In this document: positions 16,442 through 24,835 of the stretch, piece by piece
Layout: the number at the start of each line of letters is the position of its first letter
Position numbering within the stretch: position 1 is the stretch's first letter
NCBI GenBank assembly: GCA_050696075.1
Contig: JBOGUF010000107.1
Coordinates: forward strand, 1 to 42,465
DNA: 42,465 nucleotides
From: JBOGUF01 sp050696075
GTDB taxonomy: Bacteria; Chloroflexota; Chloroflexia; Thermomicrobiales; UBA6265
Direction: 5' to 3'
Notes under the pieces: model-generated
Database searches by the model: none
Told to the model about the DNA's origin: nothing
Seen by the model: the letters and a program-made list of their open reading frames with translations, nothing else
Program-made: the position numbers and the translations under genes

Positions 16442-17917
16442 ATGCAGATGGAGGCGAAGCAGCTCTGGCAGGCCGTGCTGGGCGACATGCAGGTGCGCCT
16501 GAGTCGCACGGCCTTTGACAATTGGCTGCGGCCGACGACGATCGTCGGGTTCGCGGAGGACGTGGCGACCGTCGCCGCCGCCAACACCTTCAGCGCCCAC
16601 ACCCTGCAAGCCCGCTACGCCACTCAGGTCGAGGATGTCCTTTCCGACATCGTCGGGCGACCGATCCGGGTCGAGTTCACCGTCCTCAACGAAGGCAACG
16701 GCGACGACGGTTTCGGGCTTTCGCCGCGCGCCCAGGAGACGGCGGCGATGGTCGAGGCGGCACGGCGGCACGGCGGCGAGGCGGCACGGCGGCGCGGCGG
16801 CACGGCGAATGACTCAGTCAATGGATCGAATGCGCGCGCGCGCGGTCAGAGCCGGCAGCTCGAACTGAGCCCGACGCCCACCCATGGCCTCAACTCGCGC
16901 TACGTCTACGAGCACTACGTCGTCGGCTCCTCCAACCGTTTCGCCCACGCCGCGTCGCTCTCTGTCGCCGAGCACCCTGGCGGCAAGTTCAACCCCTTCT
17001 TCGTCCACGGCGGAGTCGGCCTGGGCAAGACGCACTTGCTGCACGCCATCGGGCATCGCGCGCTGGAGTTGCGGCAGGGGCTGAGCATCGTCTACGTCTC
17101 CTCCGAGAAGTTCACCAACGACCTGATCAACGCGATCCGCGCTCAGCGGATGGAGGAGTTTCGCGCCCGCTACCGCACCATCGACATTTTGATGATCGAC
17201 GACATCCAGTTCATCGCCGGCAAGGAGAGTACGCAGGAGGAGTTTTTCCACACCTTCAACGCCCTCTACCAGAGCGGCAAGCAGGTCGTGATCTCCAGCG
17301 ACAAGCCGCCGAAGGCGATTTCGGCGCTGGAGGACCGGCTGCGCTCCCGCTTCGAGGGGGGTCTCATTGCCGACGTCCAACTCCCCGACTATGAGATGCG
17401 GATCGCGATTTTGCGGAGCAAGGCCGAGGAGCTCGGCGCGGCGCTGCCCAGCGACGTCGTCGAGTACATCGCCCAGAAAGACCAAACGAACATCCGCGAG
17501 CTGGAAGGCGCGCTCAACAAGGTGATGGCCTACGCCCAAATCACCGGGCACGCCCTCACCTTGCAACTGGCGATGGAGGCGCTAACCGACGTCTCGGTCA
17601 GCAGCCAGCGCCAGGCGGTTACGGCGAGCCAGGTCGTCGAGGCGGTCGTCCGCCACTACGGTGTCACCCCCCGCGAGTTGTCCGGCCGCTCCCGCACCCG
17701 CGAGATCGTCCTGCCGCGCCAGGTCGCGATGTACCTCTTGCGGGAGGAGACCGACGCCTCCCTCGTCGAGATCGGCCACGAGCTCGGCGGCCGCGACCAC
17801 ACCACGGTGATGCACGGCATCACCAAGATCGAGCGCGAGCTCGAAACCGACACCTCGTTGCGGTCGCAATTGATGGCGATCCGCGAGGCGCTTTTCACCA
17901 GCGGGCGGTCATCGTAA
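16442..17917 (+). CDS. dnaA: Chromosomal replication initiator DnaA
   Basis: 491 aa. The AAA+ initiator that binds and opens the origin. Domain I (1-85) starts L-W-Q-A-V-L-G-D. A low-complexity linker follows, in which 48 bases of 8-bp repeats (GGCGGCAC type) encode an Arg/Gly/Ala-rich stretch. Domain III has Walker A G-G-V-G-L-G-K-T (190-197) and Walker B with Asp253-Asp254. Domain IV ends with the box-binding signature G-R-D-H-T-T-V-M-H-G-I (about 448-458). ATG at 16442 lies below the promoter; 16448 is an alternative, and the frame extension to 16373 would start upstream of the -10. dnaN and gyrB do not follow. Confidence 0.95.
   Translation: MQMEAKQLWQAVLGDMQVRLSRTAFDNWLRPTTIVGFAEDVATVAAANTFSAHTLQARYATQVEDVLSDIVGRPIRVEFTVLNEGNGDDGFGLSPRAQETAAMVEAARRHGGEAARRRGGTANDSVNGSNARARGQSRQLELSPTPTHGLNSRYVYEHYVVGSSNRFAHAASLSVAEHPGGKFNPFFVHGGVGLGKTHLLHAIGHRALELRQGLSIVYVSSEKFTNDLINAIRAQRMEEFRARYRTIDILMIDDIQFIAGKESTQEEFFHTFNALYQSGKQVVISSDKPPKAISALEDRLRSRFEGGLIADVQLPDYEMRIAILRSKAEELGAALPSDVVEYIAQKDQTNIRELEGALNKVMAYAQITGHALTLQLAMEALTDVSVSSQRQAVTASQVVEAVVRHYGVTPRELSGRSRTREIVLPRQVAMYLLREETDASLVEIGHELGGRDHTTVMHGITKIERELETDTSLRSQLMAIREALFTSGRSS
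16756..16803 (+). repeat. 8-bp tandem repeats inside the dnaA linker
   Basis: Six units of GGCGGCAC/GGCGGCGA/GGCGGCGC total 48 bases, keeping the frame. They lengthen the non-conserved DnaA linker. Confidence 0.8.
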
Positions 17918-17921
17918 GCGA

Positions 17922-18226
17922 TTAAATGTCCGTAAGAGCCCTTACGTCGCGCCTGCCATGGAGGACACGGCGAATGTGGACAGCCTTATCGTCCACACGG
18001 TAAAAAATGACGTGTTCCCCCACAGTATGACTTCGTAATCCCGGACCAAGTTCGTCCCGCCTCCGACCAATGCCCGGGAATTCGGCGAGCCGAGCGAATG
18101 CAGCATTCAAAGTAGCAGCATACGTTCGGCGCTGACCACCACCCAGGATGCACGGGAGTGTCGCAAAGTAGCGCGAATGTCGTCCTCCGCATCACGCGCA
18201 AATATGTGACTTCGGTTTAACGGCAT
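17922..18226 (-). pseudogene. ParE/RelE-type toxin, frameshifted
   Basis: Two frames join into one ParE-like protein. The first, from ATG 18226, reads H-I-F-A-R-D-A-E-D-D-I-R-A-T-L and is lost near 18122-18124. One base missing there would restore the second frame, Y-A-A-T-L-N-A-A-F-A-R-L, then F-P-G-I-G-R-R-R-D-E-L and V-I-F-Y-R-V ... R-V-L-H-G-R-R-D. The restored protein would be 101 aa, normal for ParE. Its start overlaps the end of the ParD gene, typical of such operons. Either the toxin is dead or this is a one-base assembly error. Confidence 0.75.
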
Positions 18227-18491
18227 CCTTTATCGGCTCCCCAAGCCGATCGAGTTCGTCTCCTTCGTCAATGAGACGGTCCATGAAGTCGGGCGTATAT
18301 ACGACAACATCGCCGCGCCTTTCCTGCTCCTCACCGATGGCAAGTTCTGCCCGTAACCATTGCAAGCGTCGCTCACGTTCCTCCAGGAGACGAAGCGCCT
18401 CATCATTCGCCTTGTCGGCATCGTCATACTGGCTCGTTGCAACAATCTGCTCGACAAGTGCCTGTTGGTCGCGTGTCAGTTGCCGCATCAT
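18192..18491 (-). CDS. ParD-like antitoxin
   Basis: 99 aa from the first of two adjacent ATGs, with GGAGG 7 bases upstream. The pattern L-T-R-D-Q-Q-A-L-V-E-Q-I-V then E-A-L-R-L-L-E-E-R-E-R-R-L-Q-W-L-R is the ribbon-helix-helix and amphipathic helix of ParD-type antitoxins. It overlaps the start of the frameshifted ParE toxin. The longer frame to 18539 adds 16 residues with no ribosome site. Confidence 0.8.
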   Translation of the reverse strand: MMRQLTRDQQALVEQIVATSQYDDADKANDEALRLLEERERRLQWLRAELAIGEEQERRGDVVVYTPDFMDRLIDEGDELDRLGEPIKDAVKPKSHICA

Positions 18492-18648
18492 GGGCCTACC
18501 TCCTACCCCTGAGGATGGCAAAGCCGAGCCAATACACAAGACGCGCTATGCTTGCACCGTGACGATACGGGCACGGCCACCCGCCGTGATTCCGCGCTGA
18601 ACCCGCGGACGGTCCCAAGCCAACCGCATTCGTCGTGAGAAGTTTTCG

Positions 18649-20103
18649 TTGCCGCTTCGCCAGCCGAACCAGAAGTTTGTCGTGGCCGTGGTCTACGTCT
18701 GCGGCATGCTGATGAACTCGCTCGACTCGACGATGGTCACCGTTGCCCTCGCCACGCTGGGGCGCGAGTTCGACGTGCCGCCCGCCCAGATCCAGGCGGT
18801 CGTCATCGGCTACCTGGTCAGCCTGGCGGTCTTCATCCCGGCCTCCGGTTGGCTGGGCGACCGGTTCGGGACCAAGCACATCTTCCTGATCGCCTTGTCG
18901 CTCTTCACCGGCGCCTCAGCCCTGTGCGGCTTGGCGGAGAGCCTGGGACAACTGGTCGCCTTCCGCATTCTGCAAGGGGCCGGCGGCGGCCTGCTGACGC
19001 CCGTCGGGATGGCGATGCTCTTCCGCACCTTCCCGCCCCAAGAGCGGGTCGGTGTGGCGCGCGTCCTGATGTTCCCGACGATCCTCGGGCCGGCGCTCGG
19101 CCCGGTTATCGGCGGCCTGCTGGTCGAGCAGCTTTCCTGGCGCTGGGCGTTCTTCGTCAACGTGCCCGTCGGCCTCAGTCTCTTGCTTTTCGGTCTCCTC
19201 TTCCTGCATGAAAACAAGGAGCCGAGCGCCGGCCGCTTCGATCTGCCGGGGTTTCTCCTGGCCGGCAGCGGCTTGGCTTTGGTGATGTTCGCATTGAGCA
19301 ACGGCTCGACGCGGGGCTGGACCTCGCCCATCATCCTTGCTTGCGGGGTGGCGGGGGCGCTCATCCTCGCCATCTTCGTCGCCGTCGAGTTGCGCGTTGC
19401 GGCGCCGATGGTGCAGTTGCGGCTCCTCGGGAATCGGCTCTTCCGGGCAACCCTGATGGTGAACTTCTTCGCCGCCGCGGCGTTTCTCGGCACGCTTTTC
19501 CTCGTCCCGCTCTTCCTCCAGGCGGCGCGAGGGGACTCGCCCCTCTCCGCCGGGTTGACCGTTTTCCCTGAAGCGATCGGCGTCGTCGTCGCGACCCAGG
19601 TTGTGGCGCGTCTCTACCCACGAGTCGGCCCGCGCCGGTTGATGGCCGGGGGACTTCTCTTTGTCGCCGTCTCGATCGCGCTGCTCTGCACGATCGGTCT
19701 TGACACGAATCTTTGGCTCGTGCGGGTGCTGATGCTCATGCTCGGCGTCGGCATGGCGAACATCTTCCTGCCGAACCAGGCGGCGAGCCTGGCGACGATC
19801 TCCCGCGAGGCGACCGGCCGGGCGACCACCCTCTCCACCGTCCAGCGCCAGCTCGGGGCAGCGACCGGGATCGCCATAGTGGGCACCGTGCTGGCGACGG
19901 TCGGCGTCGTGCGGGTCGACGCGACCGGGGCGGAGAGCCCGCACCTGACCGCGTACCGCGCCGCCTTCCTCGCCGCCGCCGGTTTTGCGCTGATCGGCGG
20001 CCTGCTGGCGCTCGCCATTCCCGACCGCGACGCCGCCTCGACGATGCGCCCGCGCGCCGCCCGCGAAGCCCCGCCGGAACCGGCGATGGCCGAGGTTAGC
20101 TGA
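18649..20103 (+). CDS. DHA2-family (EmrB/QacA) MFS drug:H+ antiporter
   Basis: 484 aa with about 14 hydrophobic segments. The first helix has L-D-S-T-M-V-T-V-A-L, the DHA2 L-D-x-T-x-x-N-V-A-L motif. Loop 2-3 has G-W-L-G-D-R-F-G-T-K (motif A), and G-P-A-L-G-P-V-I-G-G is motif C of antiporters. Probably exports drugs or lipophilic compounds using the proton gradient. The TTG start is uncertain; only a weak GAGAAG lies upstream, and no ATG occurs until residue 20. Confidence 0.88.
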   Translation: MPLRQPNQKFVVAVVYVCGMLMNSLDSTMVTVALATLGREFDVPPAQIQAVVIGYLVSLAVFIPASGWLGDRFGTKHIFLIALSLFTGASALCGLAESLGQLVAFRILQGAGGGLLTPVGMAMLFRTFPPQERVGVARVLMFPTILGPALGPVIGGLLVEQLSWRWAFFVNVPVGLSLLLFGLLFLHENKEPSAGRFDLPGFLLAGSGLALVMFALSNGSTRGWTSPIILACGVAGALILAIFVAVELRVAAPMVQLRLLGNRLFRATLMVNFFAAAAFLGTLFLVPLFLQAARGDSPLSAGLTVFPEAIGVVVATQVVARLYPRVGPRRLMAGGLLFVAVSIALLCTIGLDTNLWLVRVLMLMLGVGMANIFLPNQAASLATISREATGRATTLSTVQRQLGAATGIAIVGTVLATVGVVRVDATGAESPHLTAYRAAFLAAAGFALIGGLLALAIPDRDAASTMRPRAAREAPPEPAMAEVS

Positions 20104-20177
20104 CGAGAATCGTCATCTCCGGTAGGATGCGCCTCGTAGAGCCGAGCGCCGCTGGATACCAGGAAAGGAGCCTGTCC

Positions 20178-21302
20178 GTGGTCACCGCGACCGCCGAACG
20201 CATCGAAACCACCACACCGCCAGCCGTCGAGCCGTACCGGGTTTCCGTCGAGGAGTACAGCGCCTTTCGCCGGCAGGGATTCCTGCTGGTGCGGGGCCTC
20301 GTCGCGCCGGAGGAGGTCGCCGAGCTGCGCCTGCACACCGAGGATTTGATGCAGGGGCGATTACCCGAACAGCAAGGGACCTCCTTGGGCGAACGCGACA
20401 CGATGGGCGACTCCGGCACGACGATGCAGGAACTGAAGGCGCCGCCCGCGCTCCTATCGCCCGAAGAGAAGGCCGAGTACTTCTTGCGGATCCACATGCT
20501 GCATCGCAAGCTGGCGCTGCACGAGCGATACCTGCTGCACCCGCGCGTGCTCGACGTTCTCCAGGCGTTGATCGGCCCGGACGTCCTGGCCTTGCAGACG
20601 ATGCTCTTCCTCAAACCGCCAGGCAAGCCGGGCCAGGGTTGGCATCAGGACACCTACTACATTCCGACCCACCCCGATTCCCTCTGCGGCGCCTGGATCG
20701 CCATCGACGATTGCGACGAGCTCAACGGCGCGATGTGGATGGCGACCGGCAGCCAGCACGAACCGGTCTACCCGCCGAAGGCGGGGTACGGTTTCGGCGA
20801 CAGCATCCTGGGCGACATCGAGGGCGTCGGCGGAGTCAGCAACCCGGACGACGCCAAGAACGACCTGACGAAGATCGCCGACCGCTACCCGCACCTGCTG
20901 GTCACGGCCAAGGCAGGCGACGTCGTCTTCTTCGGCGGCCACGTCCTGCACCGCAGCAAGCAGAATTTCACCACCGACCGCTTCCGCCGCTCGTTTGTCG
21001 GCCACTATTGCAACGCCCGCTCCTTCACCCAATGGGGGGCAGACGCCGCGCCGGACAACCCGCATGCCGCGACTGCCGTCGACCCCGAGACGAAGATGAC
21101 GAACGGCTCCCACATCCTCGCCCGCGGCGACACCCATCTGCCATTCGCCCAACCGCGTTTCGGCACCCCCTGCGCCGCCCAATTGCCGCCGGAGGAGCGC
21201 CGCCGCCAGAGCGAGTTCGCGGCGATGATGATGGGCGACATGGAGAGCGGCGAGATGGGCGCGAAAGCCGCCGACCCCACGGTCGTGGACGACGACGACT
21301 AG
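20178..21302 (+). CDS. Phytanoyl-CoA dioxygenase (PhyH)-family protein
   Basis: 374 aa non-haem Fe(II)/2-oxoglutarate oxygenase. Iron ligands: His156 and Asp158 in W-H-Q-D-T-Y-Y, and the distal His258 in H-V-L-H-R-S-K-Q-N; the Arg-Arg pair of F-R-R-S-F-V-G-H-Y is placed for 2-oxoglutarate. GTG 20178 is chosen because AAAGGAG sits 7 bases upstream. PhyH-family proteins hydroxylate very varied small molecules, so the substrate is unknown. It starts a cluster with a sugar epimerase-like and an isomerase-like gene and may modify the same compound (inference). Confidence 0.85.
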   Translation: MVTATAERIETTTPPAVEPYRVSVEEYSAFRRQGFLLVRGLVAPEEVAELRLHTEDLMQGRLPEQQGTSLGERDTMGDSGTTMQELKAPPALLSPEEKAEYFLRIHMLHRKLALHERYLLHPRVLDVLQALIGPDVLALQTMLFLKPPGKPGQGWHQDTYYIPTHPDSLCGAWIAIDDCDELNGAMWMATGSQHEPVYPPKAGYGFGDSILGDIEGVGGVSNPDDAKNDLTKIADRYPHLLVTAKAGDVVFFGGHVLHRSKQNFTTDRFRRSFVGHYCNARSFTQWGADAAPDNPHAATAVDPETKMTNGSHILARGDTHLPFAQPRFGTPCAAQLPPEERRRQSEFAAMMMGDMESGEMGAKAADPTVVDDDD

Positions 21303-21309
21303 CGCCTCT

Positions 21310-21324
21310 CCCCGTCATGCCGAG
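21310..21324. repeat. Single end of the CCCCGTCATGCCGAG element family
   Basis: The 15 bases are identical to the left end at 16179, but no matching right end is seen, so this is a partial copy in the 78-base gap before the next gene. Confidence 0.5.
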
Positions 21325-21380
21325 CCTGTCGAGGAATCCGTCCGTCATCGTACGAACGGCAACATGAGAAAGGAAGCCTG

Positions 21381-22229
21381 GTGCGCCTCAGCATCATCAC
21401 CGACGAGATTACGCAGGACTTCGCGCACGCGCTCGACGTCTGCGAAGAGCTCGGCGTTCGCACCGTCGAGTTGCGGGCGGTCGACGGCAGCAACGTCGTC
21501 TCGCACGATCAGGCGAGCCTTACCAAGATCAAGGCGCAACTCGAAGAGCGCGGTTTCGACGTCCGCGGCATCGCCTCGCCCTTTCTGAAGTGTCACATCC
21601 GCGGCGACGGCGCCCCGGCGGGAGCCACCCACGGCGCCGCCCCGTCGAGCCGCGAGGAGCAATGGGAGGTGCTCGAACAGTCGTTCCGCGTGGCGGACCT
21701 GTTCGGCGCGCCGCTCGTCCGCACCTTCTCGTACTGGCGGGCGCCCGACCCGGAATCGGTTCGCGACGAGACCCTGGAAGTCCTGGCGGAGGCGACGCGC
21801 CGGACCGAGGCGGCCGGGTTCATCCTGGGGTTGGAGAATGAGCATGCCTGCAACATCGGGACCGGCGCGGAATCCGCGTGGTACCTCGAACGCATCCCCT
21901 CGCCCACCTTCGGTATGATCTGGGACCCCGGCAACGAGGCCGCCCTCGGCTCGACTCCATACCCAAACGGGTACGAGCATGTCCGCGGCCGAATCGCCCA
22001 CGTCCACCTCAAGGACCGTGACGCATCCGGCAGGTGGGTCAGGATGGGGGACGGCATCATCGACTGGGTGGGCCAGCTTCGCCACCTCGCCGCCGACGGC
22101 TACGACGGCCCGCTCTCGCTGGAGACGCACTACCGCACGCCGGACGGCGGTTCCGAAGCCGCCTCCCGCGAGTCGCTCATCGCCCTGCGCCGCCTCTGCG
22201 ACGAGGCAGGGGTGACACTGGATGGCTGA
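21381..22229 (+). CDS. Sugar phosphate isomerase/epimerase (AP endonuclease 2-like TIM barrel)
   Basis: 282 aa, GTG start with AGAAAGGAAG upstream. Xylose-isomerase-like TIM barrel: begins L-S-I-I-T-D-E-I, with metal-site segments L-G-L-E-N-E-H, I-W-D-P-G-N-E, H-V-H-L-K-D-R-D and L-S-L-E-T-H. This superfamily includes inositol, hydroxypyruvate and ketose 3-epimerases. Substrate unknown, presumably the sugar or polyol handled by the neighbouring genes. Confidence 0.82.
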   Translation: MRLSIITDEITQDFAHALDVCEELGVRTVELRAVDGSNVVSHDQASLTKIKAQLEERGFDVRGIASPFLKCHIRGDGAPAGATHGAAPSSREEQWEVLEQSFRVADLFGAPLVRTFSYWRAPDPESVRDETLEVLAEATRRTEAAGFILGLENEHACNIGTGAESAWYLERIPSPTFGMIWDPGNEAALGSTPYPNGYEHVRGRIAHVHLKDRDASGRWVRMGDGIIDWVGQLRHLAADGYDGPLSLETHYRTPDGGSEAASRESLIALRRLCDEAGVTLDG

Positions 22230-22491
22230 TCTTGCCGCGCCCGTCGCCCGCGGGCGACATGCCGGCGTGCCGGCCGTTAGGGCGTTGAATGCAACGGTCG
22301 TGGCGATATTGATGGCATCGCGGTTGGTCGGTCCGACTATCGGCCGTTCGGCTGATACGCGCTGGCGCGCGGGCGCGGCAAGCAGCGCGACACGCCGCGG
22401 CGCCACGCGGGCGCAGCAAGCAGCGCCCCTACACCGGTGCACGACGGCACCACGCGGATACCGTTGATCGAGAGACGGGGGAATCAAACCA
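22230..22491. repeat. GC-rich repeat-filled gap with partial GTAGGGG-type element
   Basis: Contains a direct repeat (GCGGGCGCRGCAAGCAGCGC, twice) and ends in GCGCCCCTACAC, the reverse of the GTAGGGGCG family end. The GCGCGACACGCCGCG segment recurs at about 41299 between sucC and sucD. No gene is supported. Confidence 0.5.
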
Positions 22492-23007
22492 ATGGCATTC
22501 AATGTCAAGCAGCGGGGGAAGTTGACCTATTACTCCCAGGGCGAGCGGCCGGTCCTCTCGGCGCTGGTGACCGAGGAGCAGGCGGACGGCGACCTCAAGA
22601 TCTACTTCGCCGGGCTGACCGGCGGATACTCGGCGAAGGGGGTCCTCGGGCTCGACGAACTGGTGACGATGGACCCGCACCGCGAAATCCCGCTCGTCTT
22701 CCAGTGCTGGGAGAAGTGGCTGCGAGACGCTGGGATCTGCGAATCGCTCAAAGAGGTCGACTTCATTGAGGTCCACGCCTTCGGCTGCCAGCCGAAGAGC
22801 CCGAATCCGCTGGTCGACCCGGTTGGATTCGCCGCCGAGCAGGACCGCCTGCGCCAAGCCTACGCCGAGGCTTACGCCGGCTTCTTCGCCGACAACCTGC
22901 CCGACCACGGTCTCCCCTGCCGCTTCACCGTCCACCTCACCGATGTTCCCGACAAAGCCGCCTCGTACGAGTTCTACAGCACCGCGCTGTTGCAACGGAG
23001 GCGTTAG
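22492..23007 (+). CDS. Hypothetical protein, 171 aa
   Basis: ATG with an ACGGGGGAA site. A basic, beta-rich N-terminus (K-Q-R-G-K-L-T-Y-Y-S-Q-G-E-R) leads into an acidic helical middle (A-E-Q-D-R-L-R-Q-A-Y-A-E-A-Y-A-G-F-F). No signal peptide or membrane segment and no family recognised. It lies between two sugar-isomerase-like genes on the same strand and has normal codon use. Confidence 0.6.
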   Translation: MAFNVKQRGKLTYYSQGERPVLSALVTEEQADGDLKIYFAGLTGGYSAKGVLGLDELVTMDPHREIPLVFQCWEKWLRDAGICESLKEVDFIEVHAFGCQPKSPNPLVDPVGFAAEQDRLRQAYAEAYAGFFADNLPDHGLPCRFTVHLTDVPDKAASYEFYSTALLQRRR

Positions 23008-23089
23008 GGGACTGACGCGTGGCAGCGGTTTCTCGTCATGCGGTTCGTGGGCTGCCAAGATTTGCCCATGTTGCTCACGTCCTCACACA

Positions 23090-23121
23090 CTATGCGTACA
23101 TAATGTACAAGATGTACAAGA
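23090..23121 (+). promoter_or_regulatory. GTACAT-ATGTAC palindrome and TGTACAAGA direct repeats
   Basis: GTACATAATGTAC is an inverted repeat, followed by two overlapping copies of TGTACAAGATG. The segment is AT-rich for this genome and lies upstream of the isomerase gene, so it may be an operator or promoter. No obvious -35/-10 pair. Confidence 0.35.
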
Positions 23122-23152
23122 TGGGCAAACCGCACCACAACGGGAGGGGCTG

Positions 23153-24559
23153 ATGACGCCAGGGGGACGCGCTAAGGTTGGGGTCTTTAGCATTGGGCTG
23201 GCGGCGTATTGGTCGCAGTTTCCGGGGTTGCGGGAGCGGCTGGAGGGGTATCGGCGGCACGTCGAGGCGCGGATCGGTCAATGGGCCGACGTCGTCTCGG
23301 CCGGGCTGGTCGATTCGCCACCCGCGGCGGTCGAGGCGGGCCGGCGCTTCGCGCGGGAGGCGGTCGACCTGATCGTCTGCCACGCCGCGACCTACGCGAC
23401 GAGTTCCCAGGTGCTGCCGGTGGTGCAGGAGCGCCGCGTGCCGGTAATCGTGCTTAACCTGCAACCGGTCCCGGCCATCGACTACGAAGAGGCCGACACC
23501 GTCGAGTTGCTGGCCAACTGCGGCGCCTGCTGCGTGCCGGAGATTGCCGGCGTCTTCGCGCGGGCGGGGATCGAATTCAACGTCGTCTCCGGCGCCCTCG
23601 TCGACGACGAAGCCGCCTGGGGCGAGATCGCGGCTTGGTGCCAGGCGGCGCGCGTGGCGGGCGCAATTTGCCACGCGCGCATCGGCTTTCTCGGCCATAC
23701 CTACCCCGGCATGCTCGACCTCTACGCCGACTTCACCGCGATCCAGGCCCAACTCGGCACGCACGTCGAGTTGCTGGAGATCGACGACCTGACCCAACGC
23801 GTCCAAGCCGCAACCATGGCGGAGATCGCCGCCAAGATCGACGAGACGGAACGGACCTTCACGCTCGATGCGGGCGTGACGCGGGCGAGCATGGAGTGGG
23901 GGGCGCGGGTCGCCGCCGGCCTCGACCGGCTCGTGAGTGATTTCGACCTCGACGGGTTGGCCTACTACTATCGGGGAACGCCCGGCGAGCCGAGCGAACA
24001 GGTTGCCGCGGGCATGATCCTCGGCAACACGCTGTTGACGGCGCGCGGCATCCCGGCCGCGGGCGAGGGGGATCTTAAGACCGCGCTGGCGATGAAGTTG
24101 CTCGACACGCTCGGCGCGGGCGGCGCCTTCACCGAGTTTTACGCGATGGATTTCAAGGACGACTTCGTCCTGATGGGGCACGATGGCCCCGGCCACATTG
24201 CTATTAGCGACGGGACGCCGACGCTGCGTGAACTTGACATATTTCATGGCAAGGCGGGCGGCGGGCTTGCCGTCGAGTTCCGCGTTCAAACCGGCCGGAT
24301 CACGATCGTCGGCCTCACCCAGACTCGAGACGGTCGGCTGAAGCTGCTCGGGGCGGAAGGCGAGTCGATCCCCGGCCCGACGATGCGCATCGGCAACACC
24401 AACAGCCGCATCCGCTTCCCACTGTCACCGGCCGAGTTCCTGACCGCCTGGTGCGCCCACGGCCCCACCCACCACTGCGCTCTCGGCTCCGGGCATCAAT
24501 TGGGGGCGGTCGAGAAGGTAGCGCGGTTGCTGGGATTGGAGTTTGCGCGGGTGGGGTAG
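23153..24559 (+). CDS. L-fucose/L-arabinose isomerase-family protein
   Basis: 468 aa, ATG after GGGAGGGG. Resembles AraA/FucI-type aldose isomerases: A-G-E-G-D-L-K-T-A-L at about 304 holds the acidic metal ligand region, M-G-H-D-G-P-G-H at about 343 gives a second His-Asp block, and the C-terminal H-H-C-A-L-G-S-G-H corresponds to the last conserved His segment. N-terminal residues 10-140 form the first Rossmann-like domain. Aldose substrate unknown. A longer frame back to 22766 overlaps the previous gene and lacks a start signal. It follows the epimerase-like gene and precedes an ABC sugar importer. Confidence 0.8.
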   Translation: MTPGGRAKVGVFSIGLAAYWSQFPGLRERLEGYRRHVEARIGQWADVVSAGLVDSPPAAVEAGRRFAREAVDLIVCHAATYATSSQVLPVVQERRVPVIVLNLQPVPAIDYEEADTVELLANCGACCVPEIAGVFARAGIEFNVVSGALVDDEAAWGEIAAWCQAARVAGAICHARIGFLGHTYPGMLDLYADFTAIQAQLGTHVELLEIDDLTQRVQAATMAEIAAKIDETERTFTLDAGVTRASMEWGARVAAGLDRLVSDFDLDGLAYYYRGTPGEPSEQVAAGMILGNTLLTARGIPAAGEGDLKTALAMKLLDTLGAGGAFTEFYAMDFKDDFVLMGHDGPGHIAISDGTPTLRELDIFHGKAGGGLAVEFRVQTGRITIVGLTQTRDGRLKLLGAEGESIPGPTMRIGNTNSRIRFPLSPAEFLTAWCAHGPTHHCALGSGHQLGAVEKVARLLGLEFARVG

Positions 24560-24566
24560 GGCGGCG

Positions 24567-24834
24567 AGGCGGCAAGTCGGCAAGCGGAAGGCGGAAGGCG
24601 GCAAGGGCGACGAGGGCGGGAAGGCGGCAAGGGCGGCGAGGATTGTGGATGTGGTGTGATACCCGGCGTTAAAACGCCGGGCTGAACCTACGAAGCCCTT
24701 CCAGGGCTGTGGTTGGCAACGGGCTCTCCACAACCAGGGAGGCTTCGTTGTTGCTTGCCGCCCTGGCCGCCCTGGCCTTGCCGCCTTCCGCCTTCCGCCT
24801 TCCGCCTTCCGCTTGGCCGTCCTTGCCGTCCTTG
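24567..24834. repeat. Large inverted pair of 7-bp arrays around a perfect hairpin
   Basis: Left arm 24567-24650 is built of AAGGCGG-type units and the right arm 24755-24831 of GCCTTCC-type units (four identical), i.e. reverse complements. Between them CCCGGCGTT-AA-AACGCCGGG (24662-24681) is a perfect 9-bp hairpin. The right arm ends at the stop codon of the minus-strand gene. No coding content. Confidence 0.8.
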
Positions 24835-24835
24835 G

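Noticed and set aside
15864..18226. Origin of replication with DnaA boxes around dnaA
   Set aside because: No clear cluster of TTATNCACA or its complement was found by eye. TGTGGAC...GTCCACA at about 17974-17996 is an inverted repeat inside the toxin remnant, not a DnaA box.
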